Assembly (NCBI GenBank): GCA_030141605.1
Contig: JAQGDQ010000039.1
Coordinates: 312,001-372,000, forward strand
From: Tubiluchus corallicola
Lineage: Eukaryota > Priapulida > Priapulimorpha > Priapulimorphida > Tubiluchidae
Reading direction: 5' to 3'
Length of the DNA stretch: 60,000 bases
Shown one piece after another: positions 36,480 to 48,728 of this stretch (within the stretch, counting starts at the first letter, position 1; every line of letters begins with the position of its first letter). A program made the translations under genes and the position numbers. Below the pieces are notes generated by a model. It saw nothing but the letters and a program-made list of their open reading frames with translations. It did not search any database and was not told the origin of the DNA.

Positions 36480-38100
36480 TTATTATTATTTATTCTCTGT
36501 CACTTTATTGTTTAATAACTTGCAAGTCTTGCACGCTAGGGTCACCAAACTCACAGGGTTGGTATCCCTGGGCAGGGCACGTACAACAGTATAAAAACCA
36601 GTGACCACTGGTCAAGGAGGGAATGACAGTGGGCGTTGGTCAGATTTGCCTTTATGATTCAGATCCTTTCGTTTTTCTGATTTTTTTCCCAAGTATTTGG
36701 GTACTGTGGGGCAGGTGTGCACCTGGGGTTTTAAAAAGCTGACAAGCTTTAAATGCCCGAGTGAGAGGCCAAAATGCAAAATTTTGGGTCCCCCAAGTTG
36801 TGACCTTTTACATGCTGAGGGCTAGGGACACAAAATTCACAGGGTACACTCTCTGGGCAAAGTGTGACCCGAGTCGCCGGGTCAAAGGTCACGGAGCGGT
36901 TGGGTCTACATTTATTTTTCTTTAGGATCCATTTGCTCCCATAGTTTTTGAGTTAGGGCCACAATACTTGGTTTGTTGTTAGGCGGGGTGGTGGCCTTGC
37001 ACATCACAAAATATGGGCATATTTTGCACATCACAAAATATTGCACATCACATGCGCGTATAGGAAAATTTTCCGCTAGGGGGCAAAAACCAAAAATGGG
37101 GGTTGGGAACAAAAACGCACCGAGTGTTGAGCAATGGTACCTTGTAGCATATCAAATGAAAGGTCTCGTTGAGGCGGATCGAATGGCATAGGTTACAATG
37201 AGATTACTTAACCCGCGACCCCGCTAGGGGGCAAAATAAGGGTCGAGGAGACAAATGCCTACCAAAAGTAGCTTGTTGTATATCAAATGAAAGGTCTCTA
37301 AGACACAAACTCAATGATATGAGTTATGCCAAGATTGGTTGACCTTTGACTCGTGGGTGATGGGCTGAACAGTTAGATGCTAAGGTTTCATTGTGAAATG
37401 CACTTCCCATGTATTCAAGCAAGGTGAATTCAATGAAAGAAAAATAATCACTTTCAAGAAAAGCTGTCATCTCTTCATTTTTAAGAACCAATTTTACAAC
37501 TATTGTTGCAAAATCTTCAGTCTCTTTGACCGCGTCAGAAACATCGTCAACTAGTTTATTTTTATTATTATTTATTCTCCCCCACTTTAACGCCTAATAA
37601 CTCGTAAGCCTTGCAAACTAGGGTCTTCATTTATTTTTCTTTACGATCCATCTGCTCCCATAGTTTTTTAGCTAGGGCGACAATATTTGGTATGTAGTTA
37701 GGTGGGGCCAAGTTGTTGGACATGGCAGAATATTGGTCATTTGGAGTGGAAAATTTTCCGCTAGGAGGCAAAAACCAAAAAATGGGGATTGGGAACAGAA
37801 ATGCATCAAGTGTCTTGGAATATTGCCGTGTAGCACATCAAATGAAAGGTCTCGATGACACAAACTAAATGATATAAGTTCATGCCGAGATTGGTATTGA
37901 CCTTTGACCCATGGGTGACAGGCTGAACAGTTAAATGCTGAGGTTTCATTGAGAAATGCACTTCCTATGTAGCAAGGTGAAAATAATAACTTTCACACAA
38001 AGGCTGTCATCTCTTCATTTCTAAGGCTCAATTTTATAACTATTGTTTGCAAAATCTTCAGTTTTTGATCACGTCAGAAACATTGTCAACTAGTTTTATT
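36480..38100. repeat. Imperfect duplicated non-coding repeat block
   Basis: Sequence beginning near 36480 recurs from 37561, including the stretch with TTTTCCGCTAGGGGGCAAAA (about 37068 and 37747), the AATGAAAGGTCTC box (37155, 37278, 37844) and a matching end near 37555 and 38095. The second unit lacks an internal part of the first. No coding frame was recognised. Together with 36250-36478 it is an insertion of about 1.9 kb into the duplicated tail. Confidence 0.65.
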
Positions 38101-38500
38101 CTTGTATTGTATGTATTTTGACACTAATAAATAAATATCTAGATATATAATATTAATTTTATAACTGAAATATTTGTTTTAAAAGTAACCTAAACTTGGG
38201 GTACGTCTCTCGTGTTGTACAGAATGGTAGTAGATACGAAATTTCGCATCGATATCCATAATCCCTGATTTTAAGTTGCTAACTATGGATACGTCCATAT
38301 CCATAATGACTATGGTGGAATAAAAGACCCCTTAATTTAAGCATATTTTTTATTTCCAACCTTTGGACAGACAACAAAATATCTGCAGTAAAAGATCACG
38401 ATAAAGACTAGTTGGTGTCTCTTTGTTAATATAATTGCATGCTGTAAATTATCTAATTAGACCAAACGAGTAATTATTACAGACAAATATAGGGCCTTAC

Positions 38501-39517
38501 CAGGGGCGTGCAAATTGCAGCCCCCCGAGAGATCTTGTGCGGCCCGCGAAGAGGTTTATCAACGTAATGAAAGTGCGGCCCACGCGATCCAGCTGAAGTC
38601 CGCGCCACTATCGCAAAGATAGTGCGGGTAGTTTTTTCCACTAGATCGGATGGCATTAACCCTTACAAGACCGTTGTCACTTAATGTCACTGTCGGACAT
38701 AACGAAATTTAACGTTGCTTACTTGGAAACACAAAAAAGCGATGTAATCGTAGAACACAGCAAACTATCAAGGAAGCCGCCATTCAAATGCTCATATGTG
38801 CAAGAAATGTGAGAAGCAATGTGATTGGCTGGTAGGAAGACCAATTAGCCAATCTCTAGGCTTCTATTATCGGGCCTGTCTGTCAAGTCGTCTTCTTAGT
38901 CATAACAGGTAGAACATTTTGACTTGGGTATTTTACAAAATAAATTATAAATAAAATTATAAAATAACCAAGTCAAAATAATCTACCTGCTATGACCAAG
39001 AAGACGACTGGACAGACCAATTTGTAAGTAGCCAGCAAGCTGAAAAAGTGTGGTCACCCCTGATATAGGGGGATTCCCAGATTTTAGTTTCAGCTTAGGC
39101 TCAGTAGTACACGCCTCAATCAGTGGCTGTTTCATCGTTTCATCAGATGTAGTGTTCTTATAGATCAGAATCATGGATAAAAAACAGGAAGATTGAAGAA
39201 GAACATCGAGTCAAAACAGATTAATATGCACTGTACTACACAGACCGTGTGATACACATTACTAATATGCATTGTAATGAAATTACCACTATTTGTCGTG
39301 AAAGTAGAAATTTATGGTTTTTAATATAAATTTTAATAACTTCTAAAATAGTTTCTGGAGTGTAGTAATGCAGTAGTAATGACGTGCGCAAATCGGATGC
39401 AAAAAATCGTTATTAGGTCCTACTGTACTTGGACCCTTGACCAAACTGTATGCGGCCCGCAGAAATTGTGGGAAAGTTTAATGTGGCCCGGCTAGTCAGA
39501 TAATTTGCACACCCCTG
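38501..39517. mobile_element. hAT-like non-autonomous DNA transposon
   Basis: The ends are CAGGGGCGTGCAAATT (38501-38516) and AATTTGCACACCCCTG (39502-39517), inverted with one mismatch. They are flanked by GCCTTAC (38494-38500) and GCCTATAC (39518-39525), an 8-bp target duplication with one base lost. CAGGGGTGTGCAA-type termini and 8-bp duplications are typical of hAT elements. No intact transposase frame is visible in the 1017 bases. Confidence 0.75.
38878..39017. repeat. Long inverted repeat (about 58-bp arms) inside the hAT-like element
   Basis: Arms at 38878-38935 and 38960-39017 are complementary with only a few mismatches, around an AT-rich 24-base spacer. It could form a stable hairpin or cruciform. 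It may be a foldback element nested in the larger one. Confidence 0.78.
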
Positions 39518-39599
39518 GCCTATACGAAAGGAAATTTACTATCTTGGAAAATCTTTGCAGTATTTAGATATCAAGCACATAAGAAAGTTAATTTCCTAA

Positions 39600-40829
39600 T
39601 TGAATCTTGCACCGAGCACAGCAGAATCCTACATAAAATCCCTTAAAACCAACACGAAATATGATGTGGAAACTTTAGAACTAAATCATATAATCAGTCG
39701 AATGCAATACCAAATTAAAGCCTGAAAAAGTTTTTCATCTCCACTGAAACATTATGCTTAGATATACTATATTAGCATATGACATGAGTTTAAATTGCGA
39801 GCTGTTACAAGTATCTGGGTGCTTTATCCAACTAAATATGATTCATCTAACATGTCTTTCGACGCTAAAATTCTTAATAAATGTGTTTACTTTGCGAGGT
39901 CCATGCAGAAACTAAACGTTAATTTCGCGTAGCATCATGTAAGTTCCGTCTATTCTTCTTCTGCATCACGTTCTGTCATTATTATATAAAATCGTTTAAT
40001 TTCAAAAGACGCCACATCAAGACAAACAAAACGAGACGAGGCTTTTTCAAAGTTTCAAGCGGTATTATCACTGCGTAACCAAAACTGTGTTCTTTGTTTT
40101 TTGACCAAAATTCGTCACTGTGTTATTCTAAACCTCAAGTATTCTCAAACAGAACTTTGGTAACGTTACTTTTAACTAAATTCCTTTAATCGCTTCCAGC
40201 ATTAAATTAATCAATCAACGCAAAGAAGCTAAACAAAACAAGAATCTATGAAAAGTAAAGAAATTCGCCTAATAATACTTTTTAATATGTCGCTTGTTTG
40301 TACTTGCTATTACACAAAAACCTTCGAAGCTCATAATGCAAATATTTTCTACTTATTTGTATCAACAAATTATTAAGATTTTACTGAAACTTCTTATTTA
40401 TTCATTCATTCTTGCTGTTGTCACTTTTGCTGTCGTTATCGTTGTTGTTATGCTTACTTGGCAATTATACTCATATATGTGTTGTACAAATAGCCTGTCT
40501 GCATTTTGGTCAATATAATAGATATTAGGCGGGTTTTGCACGTTCAACTTCGACATTTGCGAAGTACCTTGTCAATACTCTTTGTAGGCTCAGAAGAATT
40601 CAGTTTCATGGGTACTTCAGCAAAGAAATACTAATACTAGGTATAGGCTTGCCTGCAATAACAAAAAACCATACTAATAAAAAAACTTTGATATGAGCTG
40701 AAATTGACTTGAAAGTTCAGCATCCTTCATAAATTTCAAACATAATAAAACGTGTGTTTTTAAATTATTTTAATTTTAAGCGTAAAATAAAAACAAAATG
40801 AAGCATTATGAAAATGTATTATGAAGGAA
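39600..40829. other. Intergenic DNA, nothing recognised
   Basis: The first 65 bases (to about 39665) still align with 28647-28685, the other side of the LTR insertion. After that no gene or element was recognised. Confidence 0.5.
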
Positions 40830-41030
40830 CTACAACAGTCTCTTTCGTCTAGACTTCATTCCTGCAATGTAATCTATAACTTTATTACAATCCACGTTAG
40901 TAGCCAACTTTCTTTCAATGGAGAGCAAAACTAACCCAGACAATCTATTCTCTCCCATTGTTAAACGAAGGTAGGGCTTTATCTGTTTCAGCCGACTAAA
41001 GGATCACTCAGCAACTGCACAAATAAACTA
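40830..41030 (-). pseudogene. hAT transposase C-terminal fragment
   Basis: On the minus strand the frame contains FSRLKQIKPYLRLTM and RLSGLVLLSIERKLA before a stop at 40830-40832, matching the hAT dimerisation domain pattern (SFSRLK...LRSTM...RLNGLALLSIE). A stop codon interrupts it just before the Ser-Phe-Ser. A hAT-end-like sequence closing in CGCCACTG lies at 41038-41114, so the element appears to have lost its N-terminal part. Confidence 0.7.
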
Positions 41031-41037
41031 AAAAATT

Positions 41038-41114
41038 ATTGAAACGGCGCCAGTTTTGAAAAACGTGCTAGGGGAGCGGTTGCTCTCCTTGCCCTCCCAT
41101 TAACTACGCCACTG
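41038..41114. repeat. hAT element terminal sequence
   Basis: Its reverse complement starts CAGTGGCGTAGTTAATGGG, a common hAT terminus. A related end occurs at 50757-50831, showing an interspersed family in this genome. Confidence 0.5.
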
Positions 41115-42190
41115 CAGCGTTGTTGCCAATGTCGGCATCGGTATCATTAGTCCATGGCACCCCATTTATTACACACAGTCTCAGCTCATCTCACATCAAT
41201 CACAACATGGCAAATAAGCTCTTAACACAGGGTGTTCCAGAAGTCTCTGTTTAACTTTTCATTTTCAGTTTTCTTTTCATCTAATCGACCGACGACATTC
41301 ATCTGGTGTTAAAAGTCCTATTCACTAAGTCAGAATTTTTTTGAGTCTACATTTAAAATCTTGCGTCGCTTTATTGTATTATATATTATGCTGACACTGC
41401 GGAAGACGTGTAAAATTGTTGCATTGCTAGAATCATGTGTGTTTACTTCCCAAAAAAGTCCGAAAATCGGCAGTTAAGTTTTTTAGTTATTCACGTATCG
41501 TGAATCTCTATTTCATGCGGATCGTTTTGATACAAGTTCAGCGCTCTAAGTTATTTCTAACCTGAGATAATCCACGTTGAAGTTGAGGTGCAGGCTGCAG
41601 ACTATAAAACATAATCTTGAGAAAATCACTGTTATAGTTTGCCGTTGTTTTTACCGCGCTTCTACAAAAACGCTTAGCAACCGTACGAACAAGTAGCTGC
41701 TACGGACTTTGCAAGAGAACGTTCAAGTTATGTTTAAATCCTGTAGACGGCTCTTCTATTTGACCCAATTTTGAGCATTCTACTGTGAACGAAGCTTTAA
41801 CTAACTGTTTGCAAGCGCACATATAACTGTAGGAATAAGCTCAGTAGAAGAGACATAACTGCTGTGGAGTTATGAGCAAAGTTTGATTGCACCAAATTTC
41901 ACGGGAATGCAATTGTAATGATCTTTTCTGCATACCATGTTCTCTTTCTATAGATGATCGTACAGCATATTTACACTGTGCCAAGTCTGCTCTAGAGTAA
42001 GCACACCAACAGAAAAAAAACACAAAACTTCAAATGCAGAATCAAAAAATTCTCATTTTCTCAGTAAGAGTTTACCACAAGGTGACCATGGTTGCTTAAT
42101 TAAATGCAAAGAAAATGAAATTAGTGAGAGACTTTTGAAAAGCCCTGACCTTTACAGACAACGCTAGAAATCTTTAATGAACATATTGAT
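41115..42190. other. Intergenic DNA, nothing recognised
   Basis: No supported gene on either strand. It lies downstream of the diverged transporter, so its 3' UTR may extend into the right-hand part. Confidence 0.45.
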
Positions 42191-42191
42191 A

Positions 42192-42233
42192 GTATAACAC
42201 ATTGAAGTGTCAGGATACTTCAATGTGTTATAC
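42192..42233. repeat. Perfect 17-bp inverted repeat with 8-base loop
   Basis: 42192-42208 and 42217-42233 are perfectly complementary. The hairpin is followed by several ACCGATA-like repeats (to about 42265). It lies about 230 bases past the stop codon of the minus-strand transporter, possibly in its 3' UTR. Confidence 0.8.
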
Positions 42234-42462
42234 CGATACCGATAACACCGATATATACCGATACAAATAATACCTATACATACGGGACGAGATTCTCTAG
42301 GTAAAATGATATGACGAACACGCAAAGCTTAAAAACTACGTCTAGTGCAATATTCAACCATCGATTTTTTTAAATTCTACTCTGCCCGGAATACTACACG
42401 TCTGAAACACACAGTGGCTCCTCTTTAAGTCCAACTGCATGACTCAAGTTGAGACAAACTAA

Positions 42463-45400
42463 TTAAACATTATTGCTACTGATTTTCATCGTTTTCGTCT
42501 TTTTACTGCCACCTTCATCTAGCAGATAACCTTGCTGACTGACTAGAAAATCTGGAGAGAGTGATTGCGTTGGGAAAGGCTTCAGTACAAGAAGTTCTTT
42601 GGTGTCAATCTGTACTTCACTTTTATCCAAACTGCTGTGGCGTATGCCGTATACATAATATATAGACAAACCTAAAAAGAAAGAATGTCAACATGTTACA
42701 ATCTATGATCATTTACCGGTACATAGCAAGTTTAAGTCTATCCATTGAAGAGTCCCATGGCAAGGATACTGTTTTTGTTTGTCAAAATACCTCTCTCGGT
42801 TCAGTGCCTCGTTTTTAAAAATTATCATTGATAATGTTTAGTCTCGCCACAGCCAAACAAAGTTAGTAGCACCATGCTAGCATGCAGTGCGCAGGATTTT
42901 AATTAAAGAACGAGGACAGCGTTTACGACATTGATATCAAAGGTGGAAACTAAAGTGGTTAGACGAGTAGTCACGGGAGCTATATAACAGGTACGATGGA
43001 GAGGTAATTCGCATTATATCTATTGCCTTTCTTGTTTATCTAGTGATGTCAGTATTACAAAATGACCAAATTGGCCAAATTGACTTTCTGTTCTCCTTAC
43101 CTATGATAAACCATATTGCAACAGTTATCCAGGACTTCAGTGAAGCATTTGCTAGAAGAAACATACTGACAAGAACTGAGAACAAAGGTAACCCGGGAAT
43201 AAAGAAACCGAACAGGAAGTGAACTTCAGAAGTCTCCTCCTTCGGCTGCTTGAGAATCACAATGGTAACTGCAGTCAATAGGACACAAACTGCGCTAACT
43301 GTTGCTACCCTTACACTAGATACGCCATTGATGATCAAACGTCTGATAGTGAAGGACAACACTAGTGACAGGGCCAAAAATGCGATTAATGCCCACAAAA
43401 CACGTCGTCCCGATCCGGGAGATGGTTCCCACCGGCCATTATCATTCTCGTTTTGCATGTTCGTCAATGTTGCCACTCGAACTGTTTCTTTGTACTCATT
43501 GACAATTGCGTCAATGTCAGTTTCTGAGTCACTGCTGTCTCCTGTGCCACTATCACTATCTGGCACTACATCGCTTCCTGAACAATTATTACTCTGCTCT
43601 GCTAATGAAATTTCAGCGCCATTTTGTTCGTTTGAAATGGGAACATATTGATTTGATGTCTCTGAAGGTTGATAGCGCTTGTGGCATACAACAGACGATA
43701 TCAGAATGTTAGTTGTAAGCAAAGACATTGTCAATACTTCGAGAATATTCTTAGCGCTCAAGAAAAATAAGCACCCGCTGTTTATACCAACAACAAAGAA
43801 GAAATTCGCAAATCCAAATGTGGACGAGAACCGAGAAAACAAAAGACCATCTGTTGCTAATGACGCAGCGGAAATACAAATCTCATATAATGACGATACC
43901 AACATTAAAGTCAACAACACAGCACCTAACAAGCAAGTAACAACTGCGATCCATTTAATTCCACAGTTATCGAATATTTCAATGATGCCAACAGATAAAA
44001 TCTTGTTACCACTGCACAGTCTTAAAAATGCGTTAACGATCATCAGCCCACAGAATAGTAGCAATAATACAACATATAAACCAAACCCTGTCAGAAAAAC
44101 AGGTAGACTTCTAGTAGTATTTGAGGCGTTATTTGACAACGCTACAGTTGGACCACGAAATGCGACAAACATTATCAGTACAGATGACATCACCGTTCTG
44201 TAATCAAGCCTTTTGGATAACAGCCACGAAGCATGACTTTGGTACAAGTAAATGGAACCAGAGATCACCAAAATAAATGTCACTATCAGGGAGGCACCCC
44301 CAATGAGGTATGTCACGTATGCAGTAAGAGCTTTTGAACAATTTATATTACAACGTTTCCAAATTTCTTCACGAAAAGATTTGATTGCAAAGAACAGTAG
44401 TAATACTACGACTGTGCACACAATGGCGGCGTAGTCTGGCGTATGTTGAAATACCCGAAATTGTTCAAGCTTGTAAGGCAGCATTGATGTCAAGTTGCCT
44501 CTTGACATATGGTTTAAAATTCTACTCATAGCACTTGCACAAGCCGAAGACAACGTCATATATTCAAGCAGCCTACACCAAGCGGATGTGAATGCAAAGA
44601 TTTCTCCTATTCTGATGTAAAACCAATCGTGTACAGGCACACATGAGCCATGATTGCAAAACCCGGCCCTTATTTGCAATTCTGCCAGGCATAAATCTGA
44701 AAAACAAAATTTAACTTAAAAATACTAAAAACATGAAAGAGCCAGTCTCTAGGAATTAACATGTTGTTTATTAGTGCATTATCAGTTTATTATTTTCAAA
44801 GCTATAAATCAAGCCAAAACAAATAATCAGTACAATTGACACTACTAACCAATGCATAGAATAAGTTATATCATTACACAATCACAAAAGTGAAATTGAA
44901 ATTGTTCGAATACAAATGGAAATACTCGTAAAGAGGTTCTCACATAAAGAAAACTGTAAAGAAAACGTAAAAATAGTACCTTATGTATCAGATTCAGACG
45001 AAAATCACAACCTGCAAACAATTAGTTTAGCAACAAGACAAAGTATAAATACTGGGAAAAGAAATCACTGTAATAATAAAATTGTATATAAATGTGTATT
45101 ACTCTTCAAATACTTATTATTACAGTGGTTTCTTTACACGAGAACATCTTTCGAAGTTATTTCCACTTGTCACTGATAATTTAAATTTCATTCTTGTGAT
45201 TGTGTAACGATATAATTTATTTTATGCCATGGCTGATAGTGCTATAATTGTAATGATTATTTGTTTCGGCTTGATTTATAGCATTGAAAATGACGGCATT
45301 CTGTCGAAACGATCATTTGCGCTAACAAACAACATGTTAAAGACAAAGGCCTGGTATTTCGGCTGAAAAAATTAATGTATGAATTGAATCTAAAAAACAT

Positions 45401-48000
45401 AGAACATGCACAAAAAACAAACTTCTTTTCAATCAGTTCAACGTTGATATTGTGTTCTGAGTTTATTTCTTTCACTCCTGATATTAATGTTACTGCGAGA
45501 ACAACATTGTCACCCGGATTTGAATGAAATTAAACTTGAATTTAGTTTAATCGAATATATTTGCTAAATTCAAGTTTAAATTCATTCAAGTCCGGGCGAC
45601 AATGTTGTTGTCACAGTAAAATTGATAACAGGAGTGGAAGTCTTGTGCTTCTAATCTATAGGGAGCAATTCTGTTTTGAAGTAGGTCTGGAGAAAAACAC
45701 GCATATTATGATCCACGTGGTCTTTCATCAATTATATTTTATTTAATCAATGATTCTTATTTTAATTATTTTTGTGACTGGCCTAACCTACACTGGTGCA
45801 AAGGCTGCACCGTAGTTGGCCTTGATTATCGAAGTCAGATATAACTGTAGAGTTTAATCTAAATCAATTACAAAACAATCGTTCAACCTAAAAACGGTTA
45901 GACAGCCTTGATTAAATTGCAAACATGCTAAACAATAAAGATTTTCTATAATAACAACACAAAAATATTATTAAATTTTGATTAAACATACGTAGATAAC
46001 ATACAAACACGTCTACATACAAATGTAAGCAAACCTATACTTTTGTTTTGCTTTATTTGCTATTATAGGCAATACCAGATTTTGAAACGTTCTTGTTTGG
46101 GTCAATTTAAGCATAATTATGGTACCTATGGTAATTCAAAATTTCAAAAATTAGTTTCAAACTTGAAACTGCGAAACAACGGCAGAAACATTATGTTGCA
46201 CGCATGCAAGTTCTGGTGCATTGTGATTTATAAGTAACGTTGTGCGTAATCTTGAGTAACTAGAGAGATCTGAGAAACGCTGTACACACAGTTTAAGCGC
46301 AAGCAGTGCTATTTCCGTAGGTATTCGGCGGCATACGCAACAACAACAACAACGACGGGATGGTGATGACAACAAAAGCGTTGGCAAAATTGGCAGTGGC
46401 AACGATGGTTGCGACGATGAAGGCTATTGCAAAATTCGCGTTGCCAATAGCATAGATGACGACGACAACTGCAATGTTTACGTTACCGTAGCCTTCGCAG
46501 GTGTGAAAATGATTGGTGTTCATAATTACAATGCGACCTCTATAAATTAAACGATGAGCATGCACAGCATTATCTGTTCAATTATTAGTATACTGATACT
46601 AATGTGAATTTATTATCACCTTTTATGATTCATTTTCATTAATATTTTCATTTCATTTACACACCGTGCCTGGTGACGCATCATAATATGTTATTAGAAT
46701 ATAAATTATGATACAAGTAGGCTTAAAATTGACCTTGACGTTTGCCCTTAACCTTGACTCTTGGCAACCCAAGACATTGCATCTCTACTCGATTTTTTTG
46801 AGGTCAGTTAACTTGCCATATCTGATTATCTTTTTCTCGAATCACAATTTCCCTAACTTGCTGTTACCTCCGACCCTGAACTTCGACCATTCTATCCTCA
46901 GCCATATAATACCGTATCCGTATAACAGCTGTAAGATGATCTTTATAACAGAAATGCAACTTTTTTAAAATATTGAAATCAATTTATAACAATGCACTGA
47001 ATTGTTTTATAATGAAATTTAATCTTAATTTTCTACTTTATAGTCTACAAGTCTTTCAGTCTAATATACATCTACTGTTTTATATAATGTTTGTCAGATA
47101 ACATGTTTAGTTTATGTGCTACTGTGTGCTACTGTGTGCCTGACTTTGTTACCTGGATTCTAAAAATCGTGCGGTGCGAGAACAAAAATCGAAAGCAAAA
47201 ATAATAAAGGTCGAAATAATAAAAATACAACTACGCACATAATCCCGAGAAAAAACTTAATGTGGGTCTCATGGTGTTTGGGTCTTGTGTACGGAGTTGA
47301 GAAGTAATGTATGTCTTGTTTGTTAACTGATTTAAAAAAATTCTGTTTTATTACTTTAATTGTTTATGGTACTAAAATAAATTGTGACTGACTTGAGTAT
47401 TTTTGTTTGACTGTTGTTTCTTTCCTAGCCAAAATCGTAGCTGTTTTCTGGCCATTAGGCCATCGTAAATTAGGACTTTTCCTGTGACTCCTTCCAAGCC
47501 GAAACCGTGACTTTTTTCTGTGTCTATTACCCGGTCACGGATTTTTATAGACACAGTGCATTTGCAAAACTAAGAAATCTGCTTTAGGAACAAAAGTGAC
47601 ACTTACCACCTGCTTAGTAGTGAAAGTACGCATGTCAGACCTACAGTACTAACCGTACTTTTTTTAACAACACATACCGTGCAAGACGAACTTTAAAGGC
47701 CGACACTATTTAAGCATAAATTTGTTTACCGTTTACTTTACCTGAGCAAACTGAAATCACGAACGCTATACCTAGAGCTGCAATCAGCTCCCAACCAATC
47801 ACATTTTCATTTGGTGCAGTGGTGCCAACCAAATAAACTCCACAAACAAGAGATTCTCTAAGACCAAGAAAAAATAACTGAAGCGGTTTGAGCGCCACTC
47901 GGGAATTTGACGAAGAATTTTCACTCTTGAGGTATTTTCGTCGGAAAAAAGCAACGTTTAAATTCCTGACCAAACTACCACATCGTCTAAACGAAGCCAT
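42463..48000 (-). CDS. Diverged SLC7-like (CAT-related) amino acid transporter
   Basis: Exons on the minus strand are 48000-47742, 44696-43101 and 42671-42463, with GT-AG junctions and consistent phase, giving 687 aa. Alignment by eye to the CAT layout: LFFLGLRESLVCGVYLVGT (43-61) sits where the first helix should be, GEIFAF follows in helix 3, TDGLLF precedes the next helix, then KRYQP, a long Ser/Asp/Glu-rich cytoplasmic loop, and YYVYGI in the last helix. The last intron lies at exactly the same place and phase as intron 4 of the + strand transporter (VG|LL versus IG|LS), supporting common descent. Oddity: the substrate-binding GAG/GSG of helix 1 is VCG, and the RVPKTGSAY motif is replaced. 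It may move a different substrate or have lost transport. Identification as SLC7-related is firm from the overall pattern; function is unknown. Confidence 0.82.
45473..45636. repeat. Long palindrome: 73-bp inverted arms, 18-base loop
   Basis: 45473-45545 and 45564-45636 are complementary along their full length with scattered mismatches. It lies in intron 1 of the diverged transporter. It behaves like a foldback MITE or could give a long hairpin RNA if the intron is transcribed. Confidence 0.82.
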
Positions 48001-48724
48001 TTAAATTGCACACAGTGTGGAACAGGTGTACGTAACAGGGCTTCCAGTGAATAACTTATACCAGCATGTCAGTGATTAGTAGCAAGCTATAACGTTAAGT
48101 CATGAATTGCAAGCCTAATGCGTTGTTGAAGTAATAAACAGCAGTATGCAGGTAGCTACTACGCATGTGCATAAGAACGATTCTGCTGTAATCGTATGCT
48201 GGTAGACGACACACACAGGTGTATTGCACTAATGCAAATTTTGCGCGTGTTGCCTGAAAAAAGCAACAACCTCAAGCGAATTTTATCGTTATTTTTGTTA
48301 CAATTACGTTTCTTGTTTTATTAATACTTGATTCTTAATCAAACCCTATTTAAAAATAATTAGTTGTTTTCCTCTCTGGCGCATGAAAATTATAGAAACT
48401 ATCATTCATTAGATGAATAACAAAGGTATTGACCAGTCATCGTTCCATTAAAGCAGTCAAATTTCGCGTGATTTACAAAGCCCAACGGCCCAGTGAAAGG
48501 CTAAATTTTGAGTCTTGTCTTGACATACAGTGTTGCCAAACGCCTTACAAGTTGATCTTGTAATCACTAAGTCACCTGCAAAATATATTCTCGTATCAAG
48601 AACACAGTGCAACAATTGGCTGATCATTCTCTGTTATTACAATCGTAGACTAGCTGTTACTGCTAACAGGCATTGTTAATAAATGGCAAAAGAGCGTTTT
48701 TCACCATCAAGTTGCATTTGAACA
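48001..48724. other. Upstream region of the diverged transporter
   Basis: Should contain its promoter; no clear TATA box or other element was identified in the minus orientation. Confidence 0.4.
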
Positions 48725-48728
48725 AATT

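Noticed and set aside
35811-41114. One large hAT element bounded by CAGTGGTGTA (35811) and CGCCACTG (41114)
   Set aside because: The interval contains the paralogous duplicated tail and other insertions, and the flanks show no 8-bp duplication, so the two ends do not belong to one element.
43250-44434. Several + strand frames over the diverged transporter
   Set aside because: Antisense shadows of the 1.6-kb exon on the minus strand.
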